NCBI GenBank assembly: GCA_036365145.1
Contig: JAEOAD010000031.1
Coordinates: 7,226,001-7,290,000 of the forward strand
Direction of reading: 5' to 3'
Source: Orientallactaga sibirica
Lineage: Eukaryota > Chordata > Mammalia > Rodentia > Dipodidae
DNA length: 64,000 bases
Shown here: piece after piece, positions 11,201-23,448 of the stretch
Layout: every line of letters starts with the position of its first letter
Position numbering within the stretch: position 1 is the first letter of the stretch
Program-made: the position numbers and the translations under genes
The notes under the pieces: model-generated
What the model was told of the DNA's origin: nothing
The model's input: the letters and a program-made list of their open reading frames with translations, nothing else
The model's database searches: none

Positions 11201-14200
11201 TGGGGGAGCTGACCTTAGGTGCTCACACTTGCATAAACTCTCTTCACTGAGTCTTTTTTCCACTGCTCCTCGGCAGGTGTGGGCACATGTCTGTAATCCC
11301 AGCACTTGGAAAGTGCTGAAGACGACCTTGAATTTCGGAACCTTCTGCCTCTACCTTCTCAGTTCTAGGACCACAGGCATGTGCCACATTCCTGGTTTAT
11401 GTGATGTTGGGAATCAAAGCCAGGGCCTTCACACACTAGACAAGTGTTCAACTACTGATCTAGTCCCAGCCCAAGCTCACTCTCTTTGTTCTGCCTGTGT
11501 TCAGAAACTTTAAGATGACCTTGCCTCTGGGTCAAAGTTTAGAGTCATGTTAGCTCTGGAGCTGTCCCTGTCGTGCTCCAGCAGGACTTTCCTCCTTGCT
11601 CTGATGGGTGGACAGGTCAGTGGACAGGAGCCAGGAGGGTTGAGGCTAGGGAAGCCCCTCCTTAGGCAGACAGGGTACTGGAGGAAAAGCAAAGATCATA
11701 CCTCGAAAGCAGAAGGCATGGTGCCTGGACAGCGGGTCCGGGAGGCCAGTCTGGTTGGGGTAGAGGTAGACAGTTCTCACGCCTGGCTTGTCCCCGCCAC
11801 AGGCAGGCCGAGGGCTGACGATGGGGTAGCGGAGGGTGCCGTCAGCTAGCCAGCCAGCATAGCACTTATCCAGGCCTTGGCTCCAGGCGGCGTAGAGCTG
11901 CCCTGTGGTGGCCAGTGTGGCATTCTGGGTCTCACAGAATGCCAGTGCTTCCTGGAAGGTGAACTGCTCGAGGCGTGTGGCAAAGAACACTTCTCCTGGA
12001 GAGAGAGGTAGCAGTGGTGTGACCCTCCAAGGATGTGGCCAGCGCCTCCCTGATCCCCCAGGGGCAGAGCTCCTGGTACCCCACCGTGATCACCAGGGCT
12101 GGACACCCACCCCATGTGGAGCACACATCCCAGCCCCATTCAGTCACACCCCTCGCAGGCCACATCCTTGGGTCTCTTGGGACTCTGGGCAATGGGTACT
12201 AGCTACTCCAGTTTATACTGGATTTACTGGATGAGGATTTCTCAGGGCTTTACTTAAAAAAAAAAAAGACAATGTAAACCAGGTGTGGTGGTATATGCCT
12301 TTCAAAAGGAGGATCACCTGAGATCCAGGTCAACCTGGGCTAGAGTGAGACCCTACCTCAAAACAAAACAATGTCACGGTTGATCTGGGCCTAGATGGCC
12401 ACTCCACGGGGTACTGGTTTCTGTTCCTTCCCTCTTTTTTCTAGATTCTCCAGTAATATATAGTCACCTCATGCCCTGGCTAAGAGAGGCAGTTTGCCTG
12501 GGTACCCCAGCTCCCACACACTCTCACCGCCCCCCCACCCCCCGCCGTTACACTGTGCGCAGTGACTGCTGTGGGCTGGATCTCCACTGGGTTCCAGCAG
12601 CCAGCAAGCACTCAGGTGCTTCTCTTGGTTAGGGAAGGGAAGCTCATATCTGTCCAGCACCTACTTGTGCCAGGTACTTTTCACATCCATCTTATTTAAC
12701 ATTCAGAAAAACCTCTGCCATGGGCATAAACCAGCCCTGTCTTATAGATGAGGAGAAAGAGTCTTAGCGAGGTTAGATGAGCTATCCGTGGCCCTGAATC
12801 AGATGAGGAGCCATAATGAAACTTTCCCAGAGCGTCTGCATATCTCAAATTGGGTTCAGTGAAACAGCAACTTAGAGACTTTCACTGAATCAAAGGAAGT
12901 GAAGAAGCAAAGCTGTGCGGTTGACTAAGCCTGGGCAATAATGCGTTAGACAGAGTTAAAGAAGTTTGTTCATTGGACAACTTCTCAGGCCGCACCCCCC
13001 TCCCACCAGGCCTTGATTTGTTCATAGGGAAGGACTGGGACTCTCCAAAGGGATGATGGTGTGTTATAGCATTTGTTCATAATCAATTGACGATTCACCC
13101 ACTGAATTCTGTTATTCTAAGGGCCAATGTTTCCCTGCAATTCTGGGATAAGATCATATGAGCCACTGGGACAGGGGAAGAGGAGTTTGAACTGAGAGAA
13201 GGGAAAGGTGGGAAGGGACAGAGTGGATGGTCATTCCTTCCCTCTCCTCTTGTCTCCCTCTCCGCCCTTGCCCAGAGGGCTCAGATTGTGAGAACATGGC
13301 CTGTACCCTCGAGCTTGTCCACGTAGCAGTAGACGTCGTAAGTTTCTGATGACGGGCGCACGCCGTAGGTCCTGACTCCAGGACTGCTGCTTTTGTCACC
13401 CACACACGGGGTCCGGGGGCTCACAATGGGGTATCTGCAAAAGAAGATGGGACCCGGGGAGGGGGGTGAAGGCCTATTCATGGGGTTGGGAGGGTGTGTC
13501 TTGGGTCATTTGGTGGTGTTCAAAACAGCCAGCATGCCCATGCGGCAAGTTTCCTGATCAGCTGGGGGAATGGTCTAGGGTCTTCTTACTTCCCGAAGAG
13601 AGCCTGCTACACAGGAGGGCATTGCAGCACCCTGGAGGGAGTAAGGGATGCTTAAAGAGAATTCTCAGAGCAGAGTCTCCTCTGTTTGTCTCCTGGAGGG
13701 AAATGATTAAGAACTGTCATGACTCACCACCCATCACCGTCTTTCAGAATATGCCATGGTTCTGGGGGCCAGGTGATTTAGGGAGTGACTAATGATGCTG
13801 GGGCTTCTTGGTTAGGGCCTGGGAGGGTATTCATTCACCTGACGGTCTGGTCCAGCAGCCAGCCGGCATCACACTGCTCATAACCTGCCTCGTAGGCAGC
13901 CTGGAGTTGCTCTGGTGAGGCCATGACCGCTCCCGTGCGCTGGCAGGCCTGCTGCGCTTCCTCAAAGGTCAGCGAGTAGCGGGTGGACCCCGGACGGTAG
14001 TGGAACACAACCCCTGTGTGGAAAGACATAGAGGGGAAGGAGGGAAGGTCAGGCTGTGGTGCCCACTGGCTAAGCCCAGCTCCTCCATTCTGACATATAG
14101 AGTTCGCTGGGCAGTTTGGGTTGAAGTCTCACTTGATGGCATGGCGAATGTGATGGTAGATGACAGTGTCCATCTGTCCACCCCTAGGGGAGGAAGCCAT

Positions 14201-17200
14201 CAAGACCCTTTATGGAGGCTACACCAGGATGTTCTTCATATCCACAGATTTGAGTTTGGAGAATGGATGGGCTCTGTGCAGAGCTACATCCTCCTGAGTG
14301 CTGGGATTACAGGTGTGTATCGCCCACTAGAGAAGGTTTTGTGGGCCATGGGATTTCTGTTACAACTGGGCAACTGAGAGCTACAAGTGTCCTAAGTCAG
14401 CCACAGACAAAATAGTAGCAAGTGGGTATGGCATTTTTCCTGCTAAACATTGTGGGCCCTGAAATTTGAAACGTTTATAGTTTTACTGCATCACCAAATA
14501 ATATTGTTTCTTTCTTTCCTTTCTTTTTTTTTGGGGGGGGGCTGTTTAGAGATAAGGTCTCACTCTAGCCCAGGCTGACCTGTAATTCACTATGTAGTCT
14601 CAGGGTGGCCTCGAATTGACAGAGATCCTCCTACCTCTACCTCCTGAGTGCTGGGATTAAAGGCGCACGCCACCACGCCTGGCATATTCTTCTTTTCAAC
14701 CCTCCTCAACTATTTAGGACTGTAGAGGCATTCTTATTTCACAGACCACAAAAAAACAAAAACAAAAACAGCAACAGCATTCAGCCTGCTCGCCCAAGTT
14801 TCTAATCATTGTCTTACCGAAAGGACAAGGCTGAGTGAGGGGTCAGGGTCACCCAGAACAGTCGTTTTCAAGTGGGTTATTTTGTATAGAACCACATGAG
14901 ACTTTTATCTGCTGGACACATGTCCTGATTTCTTCCTATGACTTCATTTGCAGTTAATGATTTATAGCCAAAGAGTGGCCAGGACTGCCCTGCCTGTCCC
15001 CTCAGGGGCCATACTCACCCCCTGGCAAGCGGGGCTGCCCCGGCACGGCAGCTGCTCCTGGGGCAATGGTCACCTGCACCACCAGGTCCTCACTGGAGAA
15101 GGCTGTGGCAGAGCCCAGCCCAGGGGTGACTTCCTCAGGAAAGTCCCAGGGCCTGGTGGCCTCTTCAGTCTGGTTCTCCGCCTCAGGGAAGGCTGAAGAC
15201 CCCATGTCAGGGACAACTGTGAGGGGTTCTTCCGGTTCCAGGACAGTGGGTGACAAGTCGAAGATGGGCTTTGCAGTGAGGATCACATTGCCCCGGGCTT
15301 CCCCTTCTGTGACATTTCGGGGCAGAGGCAGCTCCACATCGGGCCAGGTCACCGTCTGGATGGTGATGTCCTCCTCACCTTCCACCCCAAAGAAGTTTTC
15401 TGGGATGTCCACAAAGTCGTCACCTGGGGCAGAGGGCGAGGGCACGCTTTAGTCCATGAGCCTAGGACATGAGAGGTGAGCATACTCTACCGCCTTCATC
15501 CAGTGTGCCAGGTAGTTCTTCCGCATCCTCAGAGGATTGGTTCCAGAACTTTCCATACATGACAAACTCCATGGAGTGTCAAGTCCCTTGTCTAATCTAT
15601 GCACGTGCACCTATATACTTGTTATCTTTTAAATACTTATAATGCCTAACAGTATAAGCACTATACCAACACTGCATTGTTGAGGGAATAATGACAAGAA
15701 AAAGTTTGCTCAGTACAGATATAATTAAAAATATTTAGCCTAGGGCTGGAGAAATGGCTTAGCAGTTAAGGTGCTTGCCTGCGACGCCAAAGGATCCCGG
15801 TTCGATTCTCCAGTACCCACGTAAGCCAGGTGCACAAGGGGCACATGCATCTGGAGTTCGTTTGCAGTAGCTAGAGGCCCTGGTATGCCCATTTGCTCTC
15901 TGTCTGCCTCTCTTCTATCTTTCTCTCTGCTTGCAAATAAATAAATAAAAATTAAAAAAAAAATCACCCCTCAAATCCACTTCACCACCTTTAAAAAAAA
16001 AATTTAGCCTAGCCGGGCATGGTAGCACACGCCTTTAATCCCAGCACTCAGGAGGCAGAGGTAGGAGGATAGCCGTGAATTCGAGGCCACCCTGAGAATA
16101 CAGAGTGAATTCCAGGTCAGCCTGGGCTAGAGGGAGACCCTACCTTGAAAAAAACCAAATAAAATGAAATAAATATTTTCAGTCTGAGGATGGTTGAATT
16201 TGTGGATGGGAAACACTGTGCTACTCTGATACTTTGCCATTCCATTGCTTATATAGTCAATTCCCACCTGATCTCACTTACTGCTCAACCCATCTCCACC
16301 TTACCCATCCAAGCACCCCACCGAGTGTCCAATGGGACAGTGTGACTCAGTGCTAAAAGGACACCTTAGACTCTTGTCTAGGTGGTTTGTGAAGTTGATG
16401 GAGTGGTGTCAGAGAACTACCTGCCTTGTGGTCATGGACAAAAGAGGGGCTGGAAGAAATAAGATACTTAGCTAAATAAGAGAATATATATGAGAGACAT
16501 AGTTCCAAAGAGTGAGATAATCAAATGGTTAAGAGAGGATTTGGGGGGGGGGGTCATAATAATAATTATTACTGTTTTTAAATATTTTATTTTTATTTCT
16601 TTTTGAAAGAGAGAGAGAGAGAGAGAGAGAGAATGGGTGTGCCAGGGCCTCCAGCCACTGCAAAGGAATTCCAGAAGCATGCACCACCCTATGCGTCTGG
16701 CTTACGTGGGTCCTGAAGAATAGAACCTGGGTCCTTTGGCTTTGCAGGCAAGCACCTTAACCACCAAGCCATCTCCCCAGTCCAATTGTTATTTTTTAGT
16801 ATTTTATTTAGTTAAGCGAGAGAGACAGAGAGAAAGAGGCAGACACAGAGAGAGTGAGTATGGGCACAGCAGGGCTTCCTGCCACTGCAAACAAATTCCA
16901 GATGCTTAGGCCACTTAGTGCATCTGGCTTTACATGGGTATTGGGGAATGGACCCTGGGCCAGCAGGCCTGGTAAACAGCACCTTTAACCTCTGAGCCAT
17001 CTCTCCAGCCCAGGTCATAATTATCTTTGCAAAACGAATCCTTTTCATGTAAAATCAGACTGTGAAAGTGAAACGTGAGGTGCGTGAGGTGCGTTGTCCT
17101 TGTATTCTGACCAACTGTGTTGTAAGATGTCTGCAATGCCTTATTCGTATAATGTTTTTCCTCCAAGAATTAGCGCTTAATTATAATTATCTAACGAGGG

Positions 17201-20200
17201 TTAAATAGAAGATAAAAGCTTACTTTAAGCATTGTAGTCTAACTCCTCAAAGGGAACTCCCTAACTTTCCCCGCTACTCTTTCAGCTAACACTGGCTCTC
17301 CTTTAAACATGCCCAGTGAAAAGGGAAAGGTCATCGTGCCCTCATGTGGGCACATGGCTCATAACAGATGCTGAACCACAGATGCTGCTGAGGTTCAAGG
17401 CCTTGACTTCCCAGAGTTTGTGGTCAGCGGCACAGCGGTTATTCAAGGAAAACAGACTCTGAAGCACATGACTTAAACCCTGTTCTGTACAAATCCGGTG
17501 AGACAGGGCTGGATGGCTACTCTATGGCCTCTCTTAGGAACCAGTGACAATGGGGGAGAAGATGCTAAAAACAAGGGGCTCCGGAACCCAGTGGTTTCTT
17601 TTCCAAGATCTTCTCTTCCTTGGGGACCCTATTTTTATGTCTGGAGCCCCCTTCCCGCCTTCAGCCCCAGGCCCACCTGTGTAGCAGATGGCGTCGTAGC
17701 GGGACGAGGGATGAGGGTAGCCGGTCTGGTTGGCGTGCAGGTAGACGGTCCTCACGCCCAGCAGGTTGCCCCCGCAGTTGGGCCTGGCTTTGGAGATGGG
17801 GTAGCGAACGCTGCGGTCGGCCAGCCAGCCGGCGCTGCACATGTCCATACCGCCCTGCCAGGCCAGGTAGAGCTGGCCTGTGGTGGCCAGCCGGGCGCCC
17901 AGCCGCCGGCACTCATTGGCTGCCTCCTGGAAGGTGAACTTCTCCGGTGACGTGGCATAAAAAACATCGCCTGGGGAGGACACAGCACTGAGTTAGGGTC
18001 TCACTCCCATCTCCCTGCCTCTGTCTCCGAGAGGTCCATATCTTTCCTCAAAGACTTTTGGGCAGGAAGACATTAAGATTCTAAAATAAGGAGAGCTAAC
18101 AGCAAGTGGCCAAAAGGGCACCGAGGTGGTGCAAACCACACAATCCCCAGGAAAATCTTCCCCGCCAAGCATCTGGGTGCCACCCAAACCCTTCAAAGTT
18201 TAAATTCTGGTGGGAAAAGCAGACCTGGGACTTTGACCCCTATGAGCAGGGGTTCTAAATTGGGGTCTATAGGCTCCAAAGAGGCTATCGAAGGATAATG
18301 TAGGGTCCGTGAGCTATGAAACAGGTTCTAAAAATCTGGGAGGGTTGAGGAGGGGTGGTATTGTTAGGAGGTAGGGGCCTTCCATTCACTCATGGGGTAA
18401 GTTCTACGTGTTCTTGTCCAGTATCAGCTCTGACTGGCTGTTCCGTCTGTTTAGCCAAACACGGGCACCCAGATACTTGTTACCTAATAGATGGGTTTGG
18501 TTTCTGGGGTGAGAATGAGGCTGGAGGGTATGGTGGTTAGAAAGCTAAGCCCCCCTGCTGCATATTCTCCTAGCTGGAGGAGATTGGGGGCCCTGAGGAA
18601 TGTGTGCAGGAGGTCCACAGAGGTAGATGTGTGCTGATGAGGGAAGGGTGTCATCCACATGCCAGGGTGACTCTGCGCTCAAAATCAGTGCCCTTTACAA
18701 AGCCCAGAGAGAATGTAGATCCCTGCCCCAAGCAGCCTATTGAAAGGCCTTGGATAGAACTCCAAGTCTGAGGCTGAGGGCAGGCAGAGGAAGAGAGGCT
18801 GGCAGTGAGACAGCTCCCTGGGGAACTCTGTGCCAGCTTTGCCCATCTTAGAGTGGCCTAAGGTGTCCTTCATGAGGGGCGATGGAGGCCAGGGCCTGGC
18901 ACATGCTAGACAGGTACTCTTGTCACTGAACTACATTGAAGTCCTGAGCTAGGCTTTCATGGCACAGCAAGCAGACCTTCGTACAGGGATGGGTTGGCCA
19001 TCCATGGGGTCCTGTTTGGGAAGGGCAATCCCAAAGGAACTTGGAGGCTTTGGGGCTTGATGGTGCCACCAGGCAGTTTGCAGATGTTGGGGTTTTTGAG
19101 GCACTCTCCAAAGTGGACAGTGAGGAATCCAGCAAGAGACCTAACCCTTCATGGCAGAAGAGCACTGAATGTGTCTGACCCCGAGTGAGGGTTCTGGCCA
19201 GAGGGGGCCTGTGTGGGGGCCCCGAGTGCCAGCAAGGGGAGGTGGAGATGGGGAAGGGCCTTTGAGGGAGCCAGATTCCTGCTGGCAGGTGGCGCAACCT
19301 CACCCTCCATCTCCTCGGCAAAGCAGTACACGTCATAGGTCTCGTTGGTGTCTCGGATTCCGTAGGTTCTCACACCAGGGAACTCATCCTTGTCTCCGTA
19401 GCAGCCTTCCCGGGGGATATGGATGGGGTACCTGTCGGGAACCCAAAATGAAAACCTGACACTGGGGACACAGAGAGAAGCCCAAGGCCATGCTCTTGTA
19501 GCCTCCTCCCTCACAGGAAGAAACAGGAACATAACAGGTCTTTGCTAGGGCCTGCTCTGCATGTGGGATGCTCCTATTTTCACATCTACTCATGAATTAA
19601 GGTATCCCCTGTTACTGAGTGGTTTTAGTGCCAAATGCCCTCTCTCAGAGCCCAATACACTCTTCCTGTCAGGGCCACATAGCAAACCTCGTGGGTTTTG
19701 CAGGCCACAGGACCTCTGTGATGACCACTCTACTATTAGCGCAGCATGAAACAGCTATAGTTAGTATGTGACCAAGTGGGAATGACCGTCTTTCAATAAA
19801 ACTTAATTTATAGAAACAAAGGGTGGGTTGGCTTTGGCTGGGAGCCATAGTTTCTTGACCCCTGCTCTGTTGTAGTTGAGTCTCATTTCTCCCTCGAGTG
19901 AGGCAGATATGCTATTTTACACTTAAAGAAATGGGAGCCTGGAAATAAATACTAACTGACTTGTCCCAGGTACACAGCTTCCAATTGCCAGTGTTGAGAT
20001 TTGAGTCTAGCTCTAAGGTCATGGTGTGGGCTTTTTAAAAAAACAAACAGGGCTGGAGAGATGGCTTAGCAGTTAAATGCTTGCCTATGAAGCCTAAGGA
20101 CCCCGGTTCGAGGCTCGATTCTCCAGGACCCACGTAAGCCAGATGCACAAGGGGGTGCATGCATCTGGAGTTTGTTTACAGTGGCTGGAGGCCCTGGTGC

Positions 20201-22486
20201 ACCCATTCTCTCCCTCTCTCTCTCTCTCTTTACCTGCCTGTTTCTGTATCTCTCTCTCTCTCTCAAATAAATAAATAAATAAATAATAAAATATTTAAAA
20301 AAAAGAAAAAAAACAAACAACAAATGCTCATGTGTTTGTGTATGTTAATTAATGTGCGTATGTGCACACAGGGGCATGAGTGTGGGCATGCATGTGGAGA
20401 CCAGAGGGCATCAGGTGTCATCCTTAGAAATGCCATCCACGTCCTTTGAGATAGGGTCTCTCATTGGTCTGAAGCTCGCCAAGTAGGCTAGGCTGTCTGG
20501 CCATGAAAACCCCAGGGATTCTCTACCTCGCTAACACTGAGGTGACAGGCATATGCCACTATAGTCAGCATTTTCACATGAGTGCTGGGAGCAAACTGAA
20601 GCTATCTCCCCAGCCCAAGGTGTGGACTCTTGCCCAACATTACACTGCTGCTTCATTTCTTAAATTAATTTTTGTGTTTGCTTGTGTGTGTGTGAGAGAT
20701 GTGGTATGTATCGTGTGTGGTATATATACACGTCTGCTTCTTGGGGCATGTCATGTGTCTGCCCGCAGTGGGGTGAGCTCTTCTGCAGGGTCTCGCTCCA
20801 TCACTCGTCCATCTGTTCTTTTTGAGCTGGAATCTCTTACTGATCCTTTTTGTCACAAGCTCTGGCAGGTCTCTGCTAGACGTGTGTAGCCATACCCAGC
20901 TGTTTATGAGGGTCCTGGGGATTGAGCTTGAGTGGTCTCTCAGGCCTCCCCAGGCCCCCCTGCTTGCACAGGAAGTGCTCTTAACCACTGAGCCAGCTCT
21001 CCAGCCCTACTTCTTCTTCTTCTCCTCCTCCTCCTCCTCCTTCTTCTTCTTTTTTTTTTTTTTTTTTTTGGTTTTTTGAAGTAGGGTCCCACTCTAGCCC
21101 ATGCTGACCTGGAATTCACTATGTAGTCTCAGGCTGGCCTCGAACTCACAGTGATCCTCCTACCTCTGCCTCCCGAGTGCTGGGATTAAAGGTGTATGCA
21201 ACCATGCCTGGCTACCTACTGCTTCATTTTGTGTGTTTACTTACTTTTATGGTTTTGTATCCCAAGATCTGGCCTAGCCCAGATTGTAAACCACCTCCCA
21301 GAAGCCTTGTAGTGTACTGTGAGGAATGTGGGGTGAACAGTCCACCCATCTTCAAGGCTTATCTCATTGCGCCAAGACCCCTGACATGTACTGCTCTGCC
21401 ATATCCAGGGCCCCCTCGCAAAAAGATGTGCCCAGATGGTTGGTATACATGTGTTTTATATGATATAAGGTTGTTTACAAAAATGTATAAAACACAGGGC
21501 TGGAGAGATGGCTTGGCAGTTAAGGCGCCTACCTCCTAAGCCTAAAGAACGCTAGTTCCAATCTCCAGCGGTTTCAATCTCCAGGTCCCACATTTAGCCA
21601 GATGCAAAGTGATGTAAGGGAGCAATGCCGCACTTGACCACAAGGGGGCGCACACATCTGGATTTCATTCGCAGCAGCTGAGAGGCTGCTGGCGCGCCCA
21701 TTCTCTATCTGTCTTCCTCTCTCTCTCTGTCTGTCTGTCTCCAAAAAAAGTATAAAACACAAAAGCAAAAAAAAAAAAAAAATCAAAACAAAGAAGTGAA
21801 GAAACCTCCGTGAAAAGGGAAAATGGGCAGAGTAACGAGGCATAGGACAAAGTTACCATTCCTCCTGGGAGAGAGAAGTACCGGGACCTGAGATGGGTTA
21901 CTGGGTTGTGTGTGGTACCAGCCTCACATAATTGTGGCTCCAGGATCTTGCTGGCTCCAACTCAACATCCCACTCATTGCCCCACTCTGCTGGTTCTTCT
22001 GATTCCTGGTCCCCAACCCCGACAGCCCCTCTAGTGGGGACTGGGGTCTCACCTGACAGTCTGGTCAGCCAGCCAGCCAGCATCACACTGGTGGAAGCCG
22101 TCCTCGTAGGCAGCCTGCAGCTGCTCGGGTGTGGCGATGATGGCACTGTTCTGTAGGCAGGCCCGTTGGGCCCTGTCGAAGTCGAGGGTGTAACGCGTGG
22201 AGATGGCTCTGTAGTGGAACACGATACCTACAGGACACATACGGGTGGGAGAGATGGTCAGCAGCAATCTCTGGTCACTGAGGCCCTTAAAGAATGGCGA
22301 CAAGAGTCAAGGGTTCCTCAGGAGCTATCTGGGCTATGCTGACACATAGCTTTTCAATGTGTGCTCCTTCTGCCCTTGTTGGAACACCCCCAGTGATGGG
22401 GTACTCACAAAGCATTCCTTTTTGAATACTTACAATAATTGTGATAATAAAAAAATATTTGAACTAAGCCGGTCATGGTGGCACAC

Positions 22487-22534
<48 letters not shown>

Positions 22535-23401
22535 TTGTAGCACAGTTTACTATCAAACTCCACTCACTGGGCCAGAGTGTTAGTGAAAACTTGCCACTCG
22601 TGTCGCACACTACCTACACTTGTGAGTTCACTGCCAGCTGTGGCCTCAACTCCAAGCTCTAACAATGTGCACAGTGGCACACGTTTTTAATCCCAGCACT
22701 TGGGAGGCAGAGGTGGGAGGATCACCGTGAGTTCAAGGTTACCCTGAGACTACATAAGTAAGTCTAAGCCAGCGTGAGACCCTACCTCGAAAAAACAAAA
22801 TAATAATAATAATTTGAACTAAGCTAAAAGCTGCTTCATTGTAATTGTTTCTTATCACTCCCAGGCATCTTATTGTTCTTTTTTTTTTTTTTTTTGAAGG
22901 TGGGGAAGAGACATTCAGGGTCCCACGTACCCTCAGCACCCAGGGGCATCCTTGTGGGAAATCTGGGAAAGAAAAGAAACCAAGGAGTGTTTAGCACTTT
23001 CTTTGGCCTCTGGAACTGAGGCGTAGAGGAGGAGGAGGGAGAAGATGTCTGGATGATGTGTAGGGAACCTTGCTCACTAATTTCCAGGGTCACTTTTGTT
23101 AGGTTCTGACAGGGACAGAGATCGGGCCTTCTTGGGAATGAGAAACTTATTTCTTGAGCAGTTCAGAGCCAATTTTAGTGAAGTGGGGGGGAAGACAAAC
23201 AGTGGATTGGGCCAAGAGGAAAAGTCAGTGGGGAGTGCGTGGTTTGGGACAGAGGAGGCAGAGAGCCTGGAACACTGGGTTGGAGGTGGGTGTCACTGGA
23301 TGGCCCTGGGGAATGTCTAAGGAAACCTCAAAGATCCAGAGTGGAAGAGCAAAGGGGTGGAAAAAGATGGGGGGAAAGCTGAATCAGACTCTGAACTGAG
23401 A

Positions 23402-23448
<47 letters not shown>

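Larger units (their letters stand above)
9725..11701 (-). other. ACAN: ACAN intron 10
   Basis: About 2 kb. It contains a MIR (about 10005-10210), one minus-orientation B2-superfamily SINE (10575-10816) and an older diverged SINE-like stretch around 10860-11480. The remainder has no recognisable feature. Confidence 0.8.
11996..13306 (-). other. ACAN: ACAN intron 9
   Basis: About 1.3 kb with a partial B1 (12272-12372) and a MIR (about 12655-12800). The rest appears unique; no exon or RNA gene is seen. Confidence 0.8.
15424..17676 (-). other. ACAN: ACAN intron 6
   Basis: About 2.25 kb, roughly half repeats: four SINEs between 15743 and 17015. The stretch 17020-17670 next to exon 6 looks unique. 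Confidence 0.85.
19432..22052 (-). other. ACAN: ACAN intron 4
   Basis: About 2.6 kb with a MIR near 19890-20015, SINEs at 20049, 21065 and 21497, an older minus-orientation B2/B3-like element (about 20380-20615), a CTT/CTC microsatellite (21008-21070) and a GT-rich patch near 20670-20740. Confidence 0.8.
22465..22800 (+). mobile_element. B1 SINE split by an insertion
   Basis: The B1 head (GCCGGTCATGGTGGCACACG) is at 22468-22487 and the remainder is at 22674-22800, ending in an A-rich tail with AATAAT repeats. Confidence 0.9.
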
